IMG/VR virus record: IMGVR_UViG_3300042922_001010
Coordinates: 1-56,683 of that record
Length of the DNA: 56,683 nt
DNA from: a virus
Direction: 5' to 3' (one strand)
The notes under the pieces are model-generated. The model was given only the letters and a program-made list of their open reading frames with translations. It searched no databases and was not told where the DNA came from. The translations under genes and the position numbers were made by a program. Positions 8,280 through 15,719 of the stretch are shown piece after piece. Each line of letters opens with the position of its first letter. The first letter of the stretch is position 1.

Positions 8280-10037
8280 TTATCGGACGCGGGTGGGCAA
8301 CTGCTGTTGCTTCTCCACGTGTTGCTTTCGGTAGCGCGCGGTCGCTTCGTACGCGAGGGCCATGCCGACGGCGGCGTCCATCTTGTGCATCGAGCCGTGG
8401 CGGTCCTTGCCGATGACGTAGCCGAACGTCTTGACCCAGCGGCGCGCGTTCATCACGTGCCGTGTGAGGGTTTTGTGGTTGCCGTGCCGGATGCGCCGGT
8501 CGGCGACCGCGGTGTGCGCGCGTTCGATGACCTTCGCCATCTGGACGTGCTGGGAGGTATAGAACGCGATGGGCTTCTCTTTGGTGGAGACGACCATGAG
8601 GTACGGCCCGAGGTCGCGTTCCCAGTTCTCGACGTAGTCGTCGAACCGGGGCGGGTCCGCGAGGAACCCGACGACCTTGTAGTCCTTGAACGTCTGCCGG
8701 ACGACGGCGTCGACCTCGGTCTTGTCGATGCGCCAGTGCTTCGCGGCCTTCGAGTCGGGCGCCTCCCAGATGCGGATGGGGAAGACGTAGCCGTCAGATA
8801 CTCGGCAGGCAATGAGCACGGTCGCGTCGCCAGACTCGGATCCGTCGAACCCGAGGGTGATGGTGTCGCCCTTGGCCGGCGGGCGCCAGTCGAGCTTCTG
8901 GCCCTTCACCTTCGCTTCGTTCAGCGCGTAGGCGAGGCCGATCCGCTGCCACTGGGCGATAGAGATCCACGAGTTTGCGTCCTCGACGAGCGCGTTGAAG
9001 AAGTATCGGCGCGTCTCGGTCTCGGACTGGTGCGTGTCGAACAGTCCGTCGAGCAGGTCGTCGACCGTCCACCAGCCCATGGCGTCGCCGTAGGCCTCGA
9101 TGAACGCGTCACCGAGGCGCTTGAGGTACTCCTCCTCGGTCTCCATTCGCGTTTCGTCGGGATGGTCCGGGTCGATGGGCACCTTCATGGGCTCGAGCGA
9201 CTCGACGTCGGCCCAGCGGTGATCGAACAGCAGGTTCGGGCGTCGTGCCTTGCCCTCCTGGATCATGTCCGCCAGGTGGTACGTCTCCTCGGCGATGGAT
9301 TCCTCGCCGGGCGCGTACATCGTGGTGGTCTCGATGTACCAGGTGCCGACCTTCTTCCGCTTGCGGAGGTTTCGGGACACCACGCGGAACATCTCGCGCA
9401 GCGTCGGCACGTTGTAGAGGTGGGTCTCATCGAACACGGCGAACGTCTCGAGCCCGCCGTCCTTCGACGCCGCTCCGGCGGTCGACGGCACGATGAGGTC
9501 GCGACGATTGAGCTGCACACGCGTCTTGCCCGGGTCGACGCCGTAGGCCGCCTTGAGCTGGAACAGCGGGGCTTCCTCGTCGGTCAGGTTGTAGTAGACC
9601 GAGTCGTAGGTGTTGCCCACCTGGCCTTCCTCGGTCGCCATGATGCGGACGTACGGGTTGTGCATCGGCTTGCCCATGGGCTCGCCGGCGCGGTACTCGT
9701 AGGTCTGGCCGAGGAACTCGTAGGTCTCGCCGCCTTTGGCCCAGCCGGCGAACCGGCAGGGGCCGAATGCCTCGAACAGCACGAGCGCCGCGGCGATGCC
9801 GGACTTGTCCGTGCCCTTCGGGCGCGAGAGGAAGGCGGAGCCGTAGAACCGGCGCCCGTTCTTGTCGAGCGCGTAGCAGTCGACGTAGAACTGGGTGTAC
9901 TCGTCGCCGTAGCGGATCGGCTGCCCCTGGGGGTCGCCGCGGCCGTGGACGACGAAGGACTCGATCCACCAGACGGCGAGCCATCCGAGTGACCGGTTCC
10001 GGTCGTGATCCGGGTGGGTGATGACGCGGCGTGGCAT
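8280..10037 (-). CDS. Terminase large subunit
   Basis: This 585-aa protein is the packaging ATPase-nuclease. A Walker A-like SRPKGTDKSG lies at residues 71-80, a Walker B-like FAVFDETH around 199-206, and the C-terminal RNase H-like nuclease starts near ITLGFDGSESGDATV. The ATG at 10037 (MPRRVITHP) is chosen because the longer frame overlaps the small terminase gene, which ends 2 bp upstream. Sequence alone does not say whether it makes cos ends or headful ends. Confidence 0.92.
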   Translation of the reverse strand: MPRRVITHPDHDRNRSLGWLAVWWIESFVVHGRGDPQGQPIRYGDEYTQFYVDCYALDKNGRRFYGSAFLSRPKGTDKSGIAAALVLFEAFGPCRFAGWAKGGETYEFLGQTYEYRAGEPMGKPMHNPYVRIMATEEGQVGNTYDSVYYNLTDEEAPLFQLKAAYGVDPGKTRVQLNRRDLIVPSTAGAASKDGGLETFAVFDETHLYNVPTLREMFRVVSRNLRKRKKVGTWYIETTTMYAPGEESIAEETYHLADMIQEGKARRPNLLFDHRWADVESLEPMKVPIDPDHPDETRMETEEEYLKRLGDAFIEAYGDAMGWWTVDDLLDGLFDTHQSETETRRYFFNALVEDANSWISIAQWQRIGLAYALNEAKVKGQKLDWRPPAKGDTITLGFDGSESGDATVLIACRVSDGYVFPIRIWEAPDSKAAKHWRIDKTEVDAVVRQTFKDYKVVGFLADPPRFDDYVENWERDLGPYLMVVSTKEKPIAFYTSQHVQMAKVIERAHTAVADRRIRHGNHKTLTRHVMNARRWVKTFGYVIGKDRHGSMHKMDAAVGMALAYEATARYRKQHVEKQQQLPTRVR

Positions 10038-10039
10038 TG

Positions 10040-10549
10040 TCAGCCTCCCGTGCCGGTGATGCGGTCCCGTCGGTCGTTGAGCGAGGTGATGTTGTCGCTG
10101 ACGGGCCGGGCGTTGCCGACGCCGTACTCCTCGGGCACATCGACCTCGAGGCGGAGCTTGAGTCGGTCGCCGTAGGTGGCGCCGAACATGGCGACGCGGA
10201 TCCGGATTTCGGCCGCGCGCTCGGAGTTCTTCCCGCCGCTCATCCACATCTGGTGATGCAGGAGCGCGGTGTCGAGTAGGTAGTCCCAGTCGGGGGCGGT
10301 GAGCATGCGGGCGGCCTGCGGCGACTCGCGCCAGTTCTGCCACCACCGCACGGTCTGCGGGTGCCACTCCTCGCGCTGGATCTCGCCTTCCCAGTAGTCC
10401 GGGTCTTCGTCTTTCTTCTCGACGGGCGGAAGCACGTCGTTCGGGAGCGGGAACCCACCGAGCCGGCCGTCGGACTTGACGACGTCGCGCACTGCGTTGT
10501 CGCGCGCGCGGGAGCGGCTCGCGTTGGGGATCGGACCGTTACCGGCCAT
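10040..10549 (-). CDS. Terminase small subunit (probable)
   Basis: This 169-aa protein is encoded directly before the large terminase. It has a basic N-terminus (PNASRSRARDNAVRD), an acidic Trp-rich middle (EEWHPQTVRWWQNW) and a helical core, common for actinophage small terminases that bind the packaging site. It overlaps the upstream gene by 11 bp. Assigned from position and size. Confidence 0.75.
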   Translation of the reverse strand: MAGNGPIPNASRSRARDNAVRDVVKSDGRLGGFPLPNDVLPPVEKKDEDPDYWEGEIQREEWHPQTVRWWQNWRESPQAARMLTAPDWDYLLDTALLHHQMWMSGGKNSERAAEIRIRVAMFGATYGDRLKLRLEVDVPEEYGVGNARPVSDNITSLNDRRDRITGTGG

Positions 10550-10826
10550 GCGCGATCACCCCGGCGAGCGCGCGGGCGGCGTAGCGCTCCTGCACGCGGA
10601 GATTGACGCGGGTGAACAGAGGGGGCTCGGTGCCGCCGATGTTCGCGTCTGCTGCAGCGCCGGGCGCGAGCGAGAGAGCGGAGAGGCGCATACCGCGCAC
10701 GGCTTCCCATCCGCGGCCCTCGGCGAGCACGACGCGGACGTTGTGAGCGAGCTCGGGGTGCTCGAGGCGCCACGCGTCGGCGTCGGCGCTGTCGAGCGCG
10801 AGCACGACGAAGTCAGTTTTGGACAT
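10539..10826 (-). CDS. Small protein upstream of terminase, unknown
   Basis: This 95-aa protein starts MSKTDFVVLALDSADADAWR. The ATG at 10826 follows a GGAG site, and longer in-frame starts would run into the terminator and tRNA-Gly. It has no recognised domain. It is the first gene after the tRNA/terminator segment and is coupled to the small terminase by overlap, so a packaging or regulatory role is possible. Confidence 0.6.
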   Translation of the reverse strand: MSKTDFVVLALDSADADAWRLEHPELAHNVRVVLAEGRGWEAVRGMRLSALSLAPGAAADANIGGTEPPLFTRVNLRVQERYAARALAGVIAHGR

Positions 10827-10879
10827 GGTGTCTCCATCCGGAACGGAAGCCCGCGCCAGAACGACCGGGAAACGACAAA

Positions 10880-10900
10880 ACCCCTCCGGCGGGGAGGGGT
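10880..10900 (-). terminator. Intrinsic terminator downstream of tRNA-Gly
   Basis: An 8-bp perfect stem (ACCCCTCC with GGAGGGGT) is followed on the minus strand by TTTTGTCG. It lies between tRNA-Gly and the gene starting at 10826. It could end the transcript carrying the tRNAs and small genes, leaving terminase to a separate promoter or to antitermination. Confidence 0.75.
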
Positions 10901-10911
10901 GGGGTACTGCA

Positions 10912-10987
10912 TGGAGCCTCACGCGGGACTTGAACCCGCACCTTCCGGGTGGAAGCCGGATGCCCTACCTGATTGGGCTAGTGAGGC
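10912..10987 (-). tRNA. tRNA-Gly (TCC), CCA encoded
   Basis: Full cloverleaf on the minus strand: acceptor GCCTCAC pairs with GTGAGGC, anticodon stem TCCGG/CCGGA with loop CTTCCAC (anticodon TCC, reads GGA), and T loop TTCAAGT. The discriminator T is followed by an encoded CCA (10914-10912). Confidence 0.92.
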
Positions 10988-11072
10988 GAGCGCAGAGTGT
11001 GCCGATTCAAAGCCGGTAGCGAACCGAGCAGTGCGCTCACGGTTATCTCTGCTTGACGCGCGTCCGCGTCCG

Positions 11073-11143
11073 CTCCCCGCCAAGGACTCGAACCTCGGTT
11101 TCCTGATCCAGAATCAGGCGTCCTGCCACTGGACGAGCGGGGA
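11073..11143 (-). tRNA. tRNA-Gln (CTG)
   Basis: Minus-strand cloverleaf: acceptor TCCCCGC pairs with GCGGGGA, anticodon stem CCTGA/TCAGG with loop TTCTGGA (anticodon CTG, reads CAG), and T loop TTCGAGT. CCA is not encoded. It ends upstream of tRNA-Gly in the same transcript direction. Confidence 0.92.
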
Positions 11144-11147
11144 TCGG

Positions 11148-11561
11148 CTAGGCGCGATGCTTAGCCGGGATGTTGTGCCAGATGACGGTCGACAGGTTGC
11201 CGATGAGCTCGGCGATGGACTCGGGATGCCGGTCCAGCCACCCGTGCGCGCGCTGCTTGCGACGCACTTTCGGTCGATGCCAGAGCAACCCGACGTGCGT
11301 GACCTCGTGGACGACCGTTGACAGTTCGACGGGCTGCGCGAGCATGATCGTCGCCTGCATGCCGTCGGCGTCTTCCTCGCCGTACGTCGTCGAGAACCCA
11401 TTGATGTCTTCGCGCTCAACTGCGCGCTGCAGCGCGTCACGGTCGTTGAAGACGAACACGCGGACACCGTGCTCGATGGAGTAGCGGCGTTCGCTGTCGA
11501 ACTCGCCGTGCCAAGCGACGTCGGCGGCCGGCCAGTGAAACATGACGTCGTCGTCGGTCAT
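11148..11561 (-). CDS. Putative zinc metallopeptidase (HEVTH motif)
   Basis: This 137-aa protein starts MTDDDVMFHW; the ATG overlaps the stop of the previous gene. It carries a zincin-type motif, VVHEVTHVGLLWH (HExxH), followed about 25 residues later by ESIAEL, where a third zinc ligand could lie. The short size resembles single-domain ImmA/IrrE- or SprT-like metallopeptidases, but the family is not certain. It lies 5 bp upstream of tRNA-Gln. This genome also encodes a separate ImmA-like protein at 42.6 kb. Confidence 0.65.
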   Translation of the reverse strand: MTDDDVMFHWPAADVAWHGEFDSERRYSIEHGVRVFVFNDRDALQRAVEREDINGFSTTYGEEDADGMQATIMLAQPVELSTVVHEVTHVGLLWHRPKVRRKQRAHGWLDRHPESIAELIGNLSTVIWHNIPAKHRA

Positions 11562-11863
11562 TCGGTGTCGTCGTCCTTCACGTTGCGGACCAGGAAGACC
11601 ATCCAGCCGAAACCGCGTGCGGTGTAGAGCCGGGGCGACTCGAGCAGGGCGTCGCGCAAGCGGTTCGCGGCCCACTCATAGGGCTTCGGCTCGGACGAGA
11701 ACGGATTGACGCGCTTCGCGAGGACGACGCGTCCGAGCATGCGATAGTCGAAGGCCTTCCAGACCGCCCGGGACGCCGTGAGGAGCCATCCGAACGCGAT
11801 GTAGACGACGACCAGACCCGGGATGATGCCGAGCCCAATCCAGAACTCCACGCCGGGCGCCAT
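11558..11863 (-). CDS. Small membrane protein
   Basis: This 101-aa protein starts MAPGVEFWIGLGIIPGLVVV, with one long transmembrane helix at about residues 7-30 and a basic/aromatic cytoplasmic tail. It is coupled by 4-bp overlap to the putative metallopeptidase downstream and by 1 bp to the gene upstream. Function unknown. Confidence 0.6.
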   Translation of the reverse strand: MAPGVEFWIGLGIIPGLVVVYIAFGWLLTASRAVWKAFDYRMLGRVVLAKRVNPFSSEPKPYEWAANRLRDALLESPRLYTARGFGWMVFLVRNVKDDDTE

Positions 11864-12054
11864 CAGTCCTCGTCCAGCTTCGCGAGGGCGCCCTCGAGCG
11901 TCTTGCGGACGGCGGCGCGGATCTCTGAGGGGTTCACGACGACGTTGGTGCCCTGCACCTCGGACTCGTACGCTCCCCCGCCGATGGCGAGCGGCTCGCG
12001 GTCGGCGACCTGGATGAGCAGGGTGATGGGCGTGAGGAAGGTCTTGTGCTCCAC
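11863..12054 (-). CDS. Hypothetical 63-aa protein
   Basis: This short protein begins MEHKTFLTPITLLIQVADRE. The C-terminal half (NPSEIRAAVRKTLEGALAKL) is a likely amphipathic helix. The ATG is preceded by GGAGGCC. It is the first of three overlapping or abutting genes that end at tRNA-Gln. No family recognised. Confidence 0.6.
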   Translation of the reverse strand: MEHKTFLTPITLLIQVADREPLAIGGGAYESEVQGTNVVVNPSEIRAAVRKTLEGALAKLDED

Positions 12055-12112
12055 GAGTGGCCTCCGATTGGGCGGATTGAGCGTTTCGGCGTTACCCGCC
12101 GGTGGGAGAGGT

Positions 12113-12283
12113 TCATTTCCGATGTGGGCGGGGGCTGACTTCGGTCTCGGTGTAGCTGCGGGTGATGTGTCCGCAGTGACGTCGTTGGCAGATGACGACG
12201 ACTCTCCCTAGGGACTCGGCACCGTAGGCGTAGACGTGTTCGTATCGGTGTCCGAGCAGGCGGCAGAGGAATGGCGGGTTCAT
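12113..12283 (-). CDS. Small zinc-finger-like protein (56 aa)
   Basis: This 56-aa frame starts with ATG after a clear AGGAGAG site. It begins MNPPFLCRLLGHRYEHVYAY and contains a second half-site CQRRHCGHITR, giving the Cys/His pattern C7, H12, C32, C37, H39. Very small Cys/His proteins with a CxxxxGH start are frequent in actinophages and probably bind zinc. Function unknown. Confidence 0.7.
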   Translation of the reverse strand: MNPPFLCRLLGHRYEHVYAYGAESLGRVVVICQRRHCGHITRSYTETEVSPRPHRK

Positions 12284-12334
12284 CGGTCTCTCCTTGTCGG
12301 CACGACGGTCGGACGATGAGCGATCTGCTGATAT

Positions 12335-12457
12335 TCAGCGGATATAAGTCAGTTCGCGAAGCCGTCGGCGAGAGCGAGCCATGCCGACGAGCCCGCACCC
12401 GATGCCGGCGCACGCGAAGACGAACGAGACGAGGCTGAGAAGCAGGGCGGGATGCAA
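12335..12457 (-). CDS. Small membrane protein (40 aa), TTG start
   Basis: This frame reads LHPALLLSLVSFVFACAGIG from a TTG placed six bases after GGAGG. It has one hydrophobic helix (about residues 3-26) and a basic tail (ARSRRRLRELTYIR). It would be the first gene of the leftward transcript. The start codon and expression are uncertain; the good ribosome site and membrane-helix composition are the support. Confidence 0.5.
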   Translation of the reverse strand: MHPALLLSLVSFVFACAGIGCGLVGMARSRRRLRELTYIR

Positions 12458-12529
12458 CGTGCGCCTCCGAATCGCGGGCGGATCAATACCCCCCAGACCC
12501 GCGCGCACCGCGAGGGACAGAACGGAGCG

Positions 12530-12755
12530 GGCGGGGAGGCAGGGGTGGGGCGGGGGGTGGGTGCCCCGGGGTGCGTGGGGTGTCAAGCGGCTGGACAGTG
12601 TGCGTGTGTCGCTGTGTCAAGTGACGCGACAGTGTCGGGGTGTCTGTGTGTGCGTCGCTGTGTGGGTGTCAGGGGTGCGCGACAGGGGCAGGGTGTCGGC
12701 ACTAGCTGTGTGCGTGTGGGTGCGCGTCGCTGTGTCTGTCCCCTATGGGTGTGCC
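12530..12755. repeat. GT-rich, strand-asymmetric low-complexity region
   Basis: This 226-bp noncoding stretch between the leftward small genes and the rightward island is dominated by GTG, GTC and TGT words on the plus strand. GTCGCTGTGT recurs at three places, and GTGTCAAG at two. I see no reading frame with a ribosome site in it. It could be a regulatory region or a protein-binding array upstream of the promoter at 12793, or part of an untranslated transcript. Confidence 0.6.
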
Positions 12756-12792
12756 AATGCCGGCGCGGGAGTCCCCTGCCACGCATCCCGAA

Positions 12793-12821
12793 TTGACAAT
12801 GCATACGCGTGTGGGTAATGT
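12793..12821 (+). promoter_or_regulatory. Strong sigma70-type promoter of the plus-strand island
   Basis: TTGACA (12793-12798), a 17-bp spacer and TAATGT (12816-12821) form a near-consensus promoter reading right. It should start near 12828, just before a leader hairpin and the gene at 12877. It is the best-matching vegetative promoter I found in the window, so this island may be expressed early or in lysogeny. Confidence 0.85.
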
Positions 12822-12835
12822 GGAGGTATCGACAA

Positions 12836-12854
12836 GGGCTGAGCCAAGCGGCCC
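12836..12854 (+). promoter_or_regulatory. Leader hairpin with GAGCCAAGC loop, copy 1
   Basis: GGGCT pairs with GGCCC (one T-G closing pair) around the nine-base loop GAGCCAAGC at 12841-12849. A purine-rich GGAGGGA follows, then the ATG at 12877. The same loop with different stem bases recurs upstream of three other plus-strand genes. Confidence 0.7.
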
Positions 12855-12876
12855 CGATACGGAGGGACTACACACA

Positions 12877-13398
12877 ATGAGTGAGAGAAGAAGATTCGAG
12901 ACCGTCGTTATCCTGCGGGATGGTCTGCCGGTAGCTGTCACGGCGAATGAGTCGGAAGCGCTGGCATGGTTCCAGGGTGAGCACTCGTTCTCCATGAGCC
13001 ACGCACTCGAGCACGAGGGATACGCCATCGTCACCGAGGGGGACACTGTCGCGGGCCGCGCAACGGTCACCGGATGGATGGCATTCCAGCTAGCCTCCAC
13101 GCGTCGCGGGTACGGCGTACCGGGAGCGCTTGCGCGTCTCGCCGTGGCTATTCAGGGCACCATCGCGGCGTATGACCAGGACGGCGCCAAATTGGCGGAC
13201 GCTCCGGCCGGACGCGCTGAGAACGTAGACCCGTACACGCGTGATGCCCTTGTGCCCATGCTGTCGGCATTCATCGAACTACTGAGTAACACGGGCGCGG
13301 CAGAGTCGGCGGGCGCATTCGACGCCATCCGCGGGGATCTCGACGCGTGGGCGCGTGCCGCGGCGGAGCGTATCGGCGCGGACGGCGACGCGCTGTGA
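12877..13398 (+). CDS. Hypothetical protein, first gene of the plus-strand island
   Basis: This 173-aa protein starts MSERRRFETVVILRDGLPVA after GGAGGGA. The N-terminal part is beta-rich; the C-terminal half (about 95-173) is helical and acidic. I recognise no family. It is the first gene downstream of the strong promoter and the first leader hairpin, and it overlaps the next gene by 4 bp (GTGA). The context suggests early or lysogenic expression. Confidence 0.75.
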   Translation: MSERRRFETVVILRDGLPVAVTANESEALAWFQGEHSFSMSHALEHEGYAIVTEGDTVAGRATVTGWMAFQLASTRRGYGVPGALARLAVAIQGTIAAYDQDGAKLADAPAGRAENVDPYTRDALVPMLSAFIELLSNTGAAESAGAFDAIRGDLDAWARAAAERIGADGDAL

Positions 13399-13673
13399 GC
13401 GGCGGCGTAATGCCGACGGGCGCTACGCCCGTGGCGGAGCTGGAACGGATCGCCTCCGAGTACCCGAGCCGGGACGGTCGCGGCTACGTGACGGGGTTCT
13501 ACGTCGTGCGGCGCGGTCTCCACTCCGGTACGGAAGCGGGACCGTTCGCGACGATGGAAGCGGCAGAGACCGCCCGCTCGGAAGCGGTAACGCTTGACGT
13601 TCTCGCGATCATCTGCGGGCACGTGTTCACAGAACGCGGCACCATCGTTCGCGCGCCGGCGGGCACATTCTGA
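13395..13673 (+). CDS. Hypothetical protein (92 aa)
   Basis: The GTG start overlaps the preceding TGA; an ATG 15 bases further on is the alternative. The protein contains YVTGFYVVRRGLHSGTEAGP and a helical segment FATMEAAETARSEAVT. No recognised domain. It is translationally coupled to the preceding gene and followed by a hairpin at 13685-13710. Confidence 0.65.
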   Translation: MSGGVMPTGATPVAELERIASEYPSRDGRGYVTGFYVVRRGLHSGTEAGPFATMEAAETARSEAVTLDVLAIICGHVFTERGTIVRAPAGTF

Positions 13674-13684
13674 GGGCAGCGTTT

Positions 13685-13710
13685 CACCTACCGACGTAGC
13701 GCGGTAGGTG
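13685..13710 (+). other. Intergenic hairpin
   Basis: CACCTACCG and CGGTAGGTG form a perfect 9-bp stem with an 8-base loop. There is no U tract on either side, so it is not a classic terminator. It could be an RNA stability element or a protein-binding palindrome between two small genes. Confidence 0.5.
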
Positions 13711-13739
13711 GGCCGGTGTCGGACAGACATCACTCATTC

Positions 13740-13760
13740 CCCGGTGAGCCAAGCGCCGGG
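13740..13760 (+). promoter_or_regulatory. Leader hairpin with GAGCCAAGC loop, copy 2
   Basis: CCCGGT pairs with GCCGGG (closing T-G pair) around the loop GAGCCAAGC at 13746-13754. It is followed by GGATCGGAGGGA and the ATG at 13782. The stem differs from copy 1 but pairing is kept. The upstream word CACTCAT is shared with copy 3. Confidence 0.75.
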
Positions 13761-13781
13761 ACGGATCGGAGGGAACGGACC

Positions 13782-14222
13782 ATGTCCGCAGATAGGGAAG
13801 ACGTTGCCCGCATGGTTGCGGCCGTCGACAGGGGTGCGCGTTGCGAGATGTGCGGCGGTTCGCGAGTCGTGCATTTCGGCGGCGGGGCATCCGCGCCGTG
13901 CATCGTTTGCGATTCGGCGTATGCGGCCGCGCCGGTGCGCGCTGTGAGCGTGCGACGCGCTGAGGAGATCCAAGCCGGGGCCAAGCGGGCGCGGCGGCGG
14001 TTCGCGGTCGCGGTCGCTATTGCGGCCGTCGTGGCGGTCATCGTGCCTATGGCTGTGTGGGCGACGGTGGCGCATGCGCGCGACCCGCGCGGAGGGTTGC
14101 CCGCGTGCGTGACGGAGGATGCGCGAGATTGCTATTGGGATGCGTCCGAGCACGGGAACGGGGCCGGGCGGTCATTCACTGACCGCGCTGGCGTCGTGAC
14201 GTTCTGGGAGGCGGGACGATGA
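13782..14222 (+). CDS. Zinc-ribbon membrane protein
   Basis: This 146-aa protein has an N-terminal four-Cys zinc ribbon (CEMCGG near residue 21 and CIVCDS near 40), then a basic segment GAKRARRRF and one transmembrane helix (about 75-97, VAVAIAAVVAVIVPMAVWA). An outer domain follows with two Cys (ACVTEDARDCYWD) that could form a disulfide. Such a layout suggests an inner-membrane anchor with a cytoplasmic zinc module. Function unknown. It overlaps the next gene by 4 bp. Confidence 0.7.
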   Translation: MSADREDVARMVAAVDRGARCEMCGGSRVVHFGGGASAPCIVCDSAYAAAPVRAVSVRRAEEIQAGAKRARRRFAVAVAIAAVVAVIVPMAVWATVAHARDPRGGLPACVTEDARDCYWDASEHGNGAGRSFTDRAGVVTFWEAGR

Positions 14223-14821
14223 CGCGCGCGGACGTTGACGCGTGGAACGCGTACGTTGCGGGCGAGGTCGCGCGATTCTTCCAGCACTGTGAGGGCACTA
14301 CCTACATTTGGCAGGCCACCCCGGAAGCAGAACGGGCGATTGCGCGGAATGGCGGGGACTCCGAGCGGGCGGCATTCACCGGACCCTGGCACATCATCCG
14401 GAAGCACTTGACGACGGAATTCCGTCAGTGGGTGGAGGAGTACGAGGGGACCGAGCGCATTACGCCGACCGAGTGGCGCGCACGGCAAGTTGCGGGACGC
14501 GCTGAGGTCGCATGGATGGATTCCGCCGACTACAGCTTGGGACAGCTTGAGGAGCTCCGGCGACTCACCGCGGAGCGGGACGCCATCATCGTGGAAGCCG
14601 CGCGACGCGGCGCAACCAAAGTCTCTATTGCGCGTGCCGTGGGCCTGTCGCGTCAGCAGATACACACCATCGTTGCGGCCGCCGAGGTTGCGCCGGCGGA
14701 GGTGCTTGCACCCGTCACGCCGATCCGGCGGGAAGTTGCGCCCTCCGCGGAAGTTGCGGCCCCGGATGAGTCCGGCGAATGGCTGCAGACGGCATCCGGC
14801 GAATGGGTCGAAGTCTTCTGA
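14219..14821 (+). CDS. HTH-containing hypothetical protein
   Basis: This 200-aa protein carries a likely helix-turn-helix in its C-terminal half (about 130-152): GATKVSIARAVGLSRQQIHT. The C-terminus repeats a short unit, SGEWLQT then SGEWVEV. The N-terminal 90 residues are Trp-rich and unrecognised. The HTH is of the type seen in small site-specific DNA-binding or resolvase-like proteins, so a regulator is plausible. Three AAGTTGC words lie inside the gene. Confidence 0.65.
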   Translation: MTRADVDAWNAYVAGEVARFFQHCEGTTYIWQATPEAERAIARNGGDSERAAFTGPWHIIRKHLTTEFRQWVEEYEGTERITPTEWRARQVAGRAEVAWMDSADYSLGQLEELRRLTAERDAIIVEAARRGATKVSIARAVGLSRQQIHTIVAAAEVAPAEVLAPVTPIRREVAPSAEVAAPDESGEWLQTASGEWVEVF

Positions 14822-14879
14822 CGCACGCGGCGCGACCGGTCCAGCCGGCGGAGACCTGCGAGGGCTCACGCGCCACTCA

Positions 14880-14898
14880 TCCCCGAGCCAAGCGGGGA
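14880..14898 (+). promoter_or_regulatory. Leader hairpin with GAGCCAAGC loop, copy 3
   Basis: TCCCC pairs with GGGGA around the loop GAGCCAAGC at 14885-14893. It is followed by CGGATCGAAGGGA and the ATG at 14921. The stem is again different in sequence and fully paired, supporting a conserved RNA or DNA structure. Confidence 0.75.
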
Positions 14899-14920
14899 CG
14901 GATCGAAGGGAAGTTGCACC

Positions 14921-15328
14921 ATGGGCGAACCGATTGCCGCGACGGGATTCGACACATATCCGGACGACCGGGGCACGCTATTGCGCGTATACCACGTTGA
15001 GGCCGGTCGACGCGGTGACGCGGTCGCGGCTATCTCGCTCAGCGACGACGCGCGCGACGCTCTCCTGGGAGAACTTGCGCTAGCGATGGGGGCGCTGGAT
15101 TGCGATGAATCGACGCCCGAAGGTCTGGCGGCTCTGACGGATGCCGTCGCTCGTGTGACCGCGGCGCGGGACGCAATCAGGCGGGTTGAGTCCGAGCTGT
15201 CGATGCGGATGGTCCGGGCGCATCACGGCGCGCGGATCTTTGAGCGCGGGACGTCCCGGTATGTTTGCACGCTTGTCAAAGGTCACCAGGGGCGTTGCAG
15301 GAACACGGCGACAGGGATCGAAGCGTGA
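14921..15328 (+). CDS. Hypothetical protein (135 aa)
   Basis: It starts MGEPIAATGFDTYPDDRGTL after GAAGGGA. The first 50 residues look beta-rich, then there is an Ala-rich helical part. A C-terminal Cys/His pattern (YVCTLVKGHQGRCRN) could bind zinc. No known family. It overlaps the next gene by 4 bp (GTGA). Confidence 0.65.
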   Translation: MGEPIAATGFDTYPDDRGTLLRVYHVEAGRRGDAVAAISLSDDARDALLGELALAMGALDCDESTPEGLAALTDAVARVTAARDAIRRVESELSMRMVRAHHGARIFERGTSRYVCTLVKGHQGRCRNTATGIEA

Positions 15329-15624
15329 TCTGGGAAGTTGCATCCGGCGGCCGACTGGCGACCATCTACGGCACGCACCCGGTCCTAGTTGCACTGGATC
15401 TCGGGACGCTCGAATTGCACGCTGAGCCGGTGGCGGAAGGCATCGTTCCCGTGTTCGATGACCCGTTCACCACGTACCGCGTTGCGGGTTGCGAGGTGAC
15501 CGTCTACGCGGCGAATTGCGACGGCGCGGTGATGCGCGGCGGGGAATTGCACTCCGAGCTGCGGGACTGGATTGCGGCGCGCTACGGCGTGCACCGGTGG
15601 TCGGATCCGCAGTGGAGAAGATAG
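15325..15624 (+). CDS. Hypothetical protein (99 aa)
   Basis: The GTG overlaps the preceding stop. The protein begins VIWEVASGGRLATIYGTHPV and looks mostly beta-rich. It ends with WIAARYGVHRWSDPQW. No recognised domain or catalytic motif. A GC-rich hairpin follows 3 bp after the stop. Confidence 0.6.
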   Translation: MIWEVASGGRLATIYGTHPVLVALDLGTLELHAEPVAEGIVPVFDDPFTTYRVAGCEVTVYAANCDGAVMRGGELHSELRDWIAARYGVHRWSDPQWRR

Positions 15625-15627
15625 CGC

Positions 15628-15657
15628 CGCCCCGGGAGCCTGAGCGTCACCGGGGCG
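15628..15657 (+). terminator. GC-rich hairpin, possible terminator
   Basis: CGCCCCGG pairs with CCGGGGCG (8 bp) around a 14-base loop that begins GAGCCTGAGC. There is no U tract. It may be a weak terminator, or a diverged relative of the GAGCCAAGC leader hairpins, because the motif GATCGAAGGGA of those leaders follows at 15703. Confidence 0.5.
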
Positions 15658-15719
15658 GGCATGGAATGGTGCCAACGGCCAAGTTGCACCATCCCGGGTG
15701 CCGATCGAAGGGACCGAGC

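Noticed and set aside
12578-12620. L5-type stoperator sites (core TGTCAAG) near 12.58 and 12.61 kb
   Set aside because: Only the short core matches; the flanks differ, there are just two copies and the region is GT-rich, so chance is likely.
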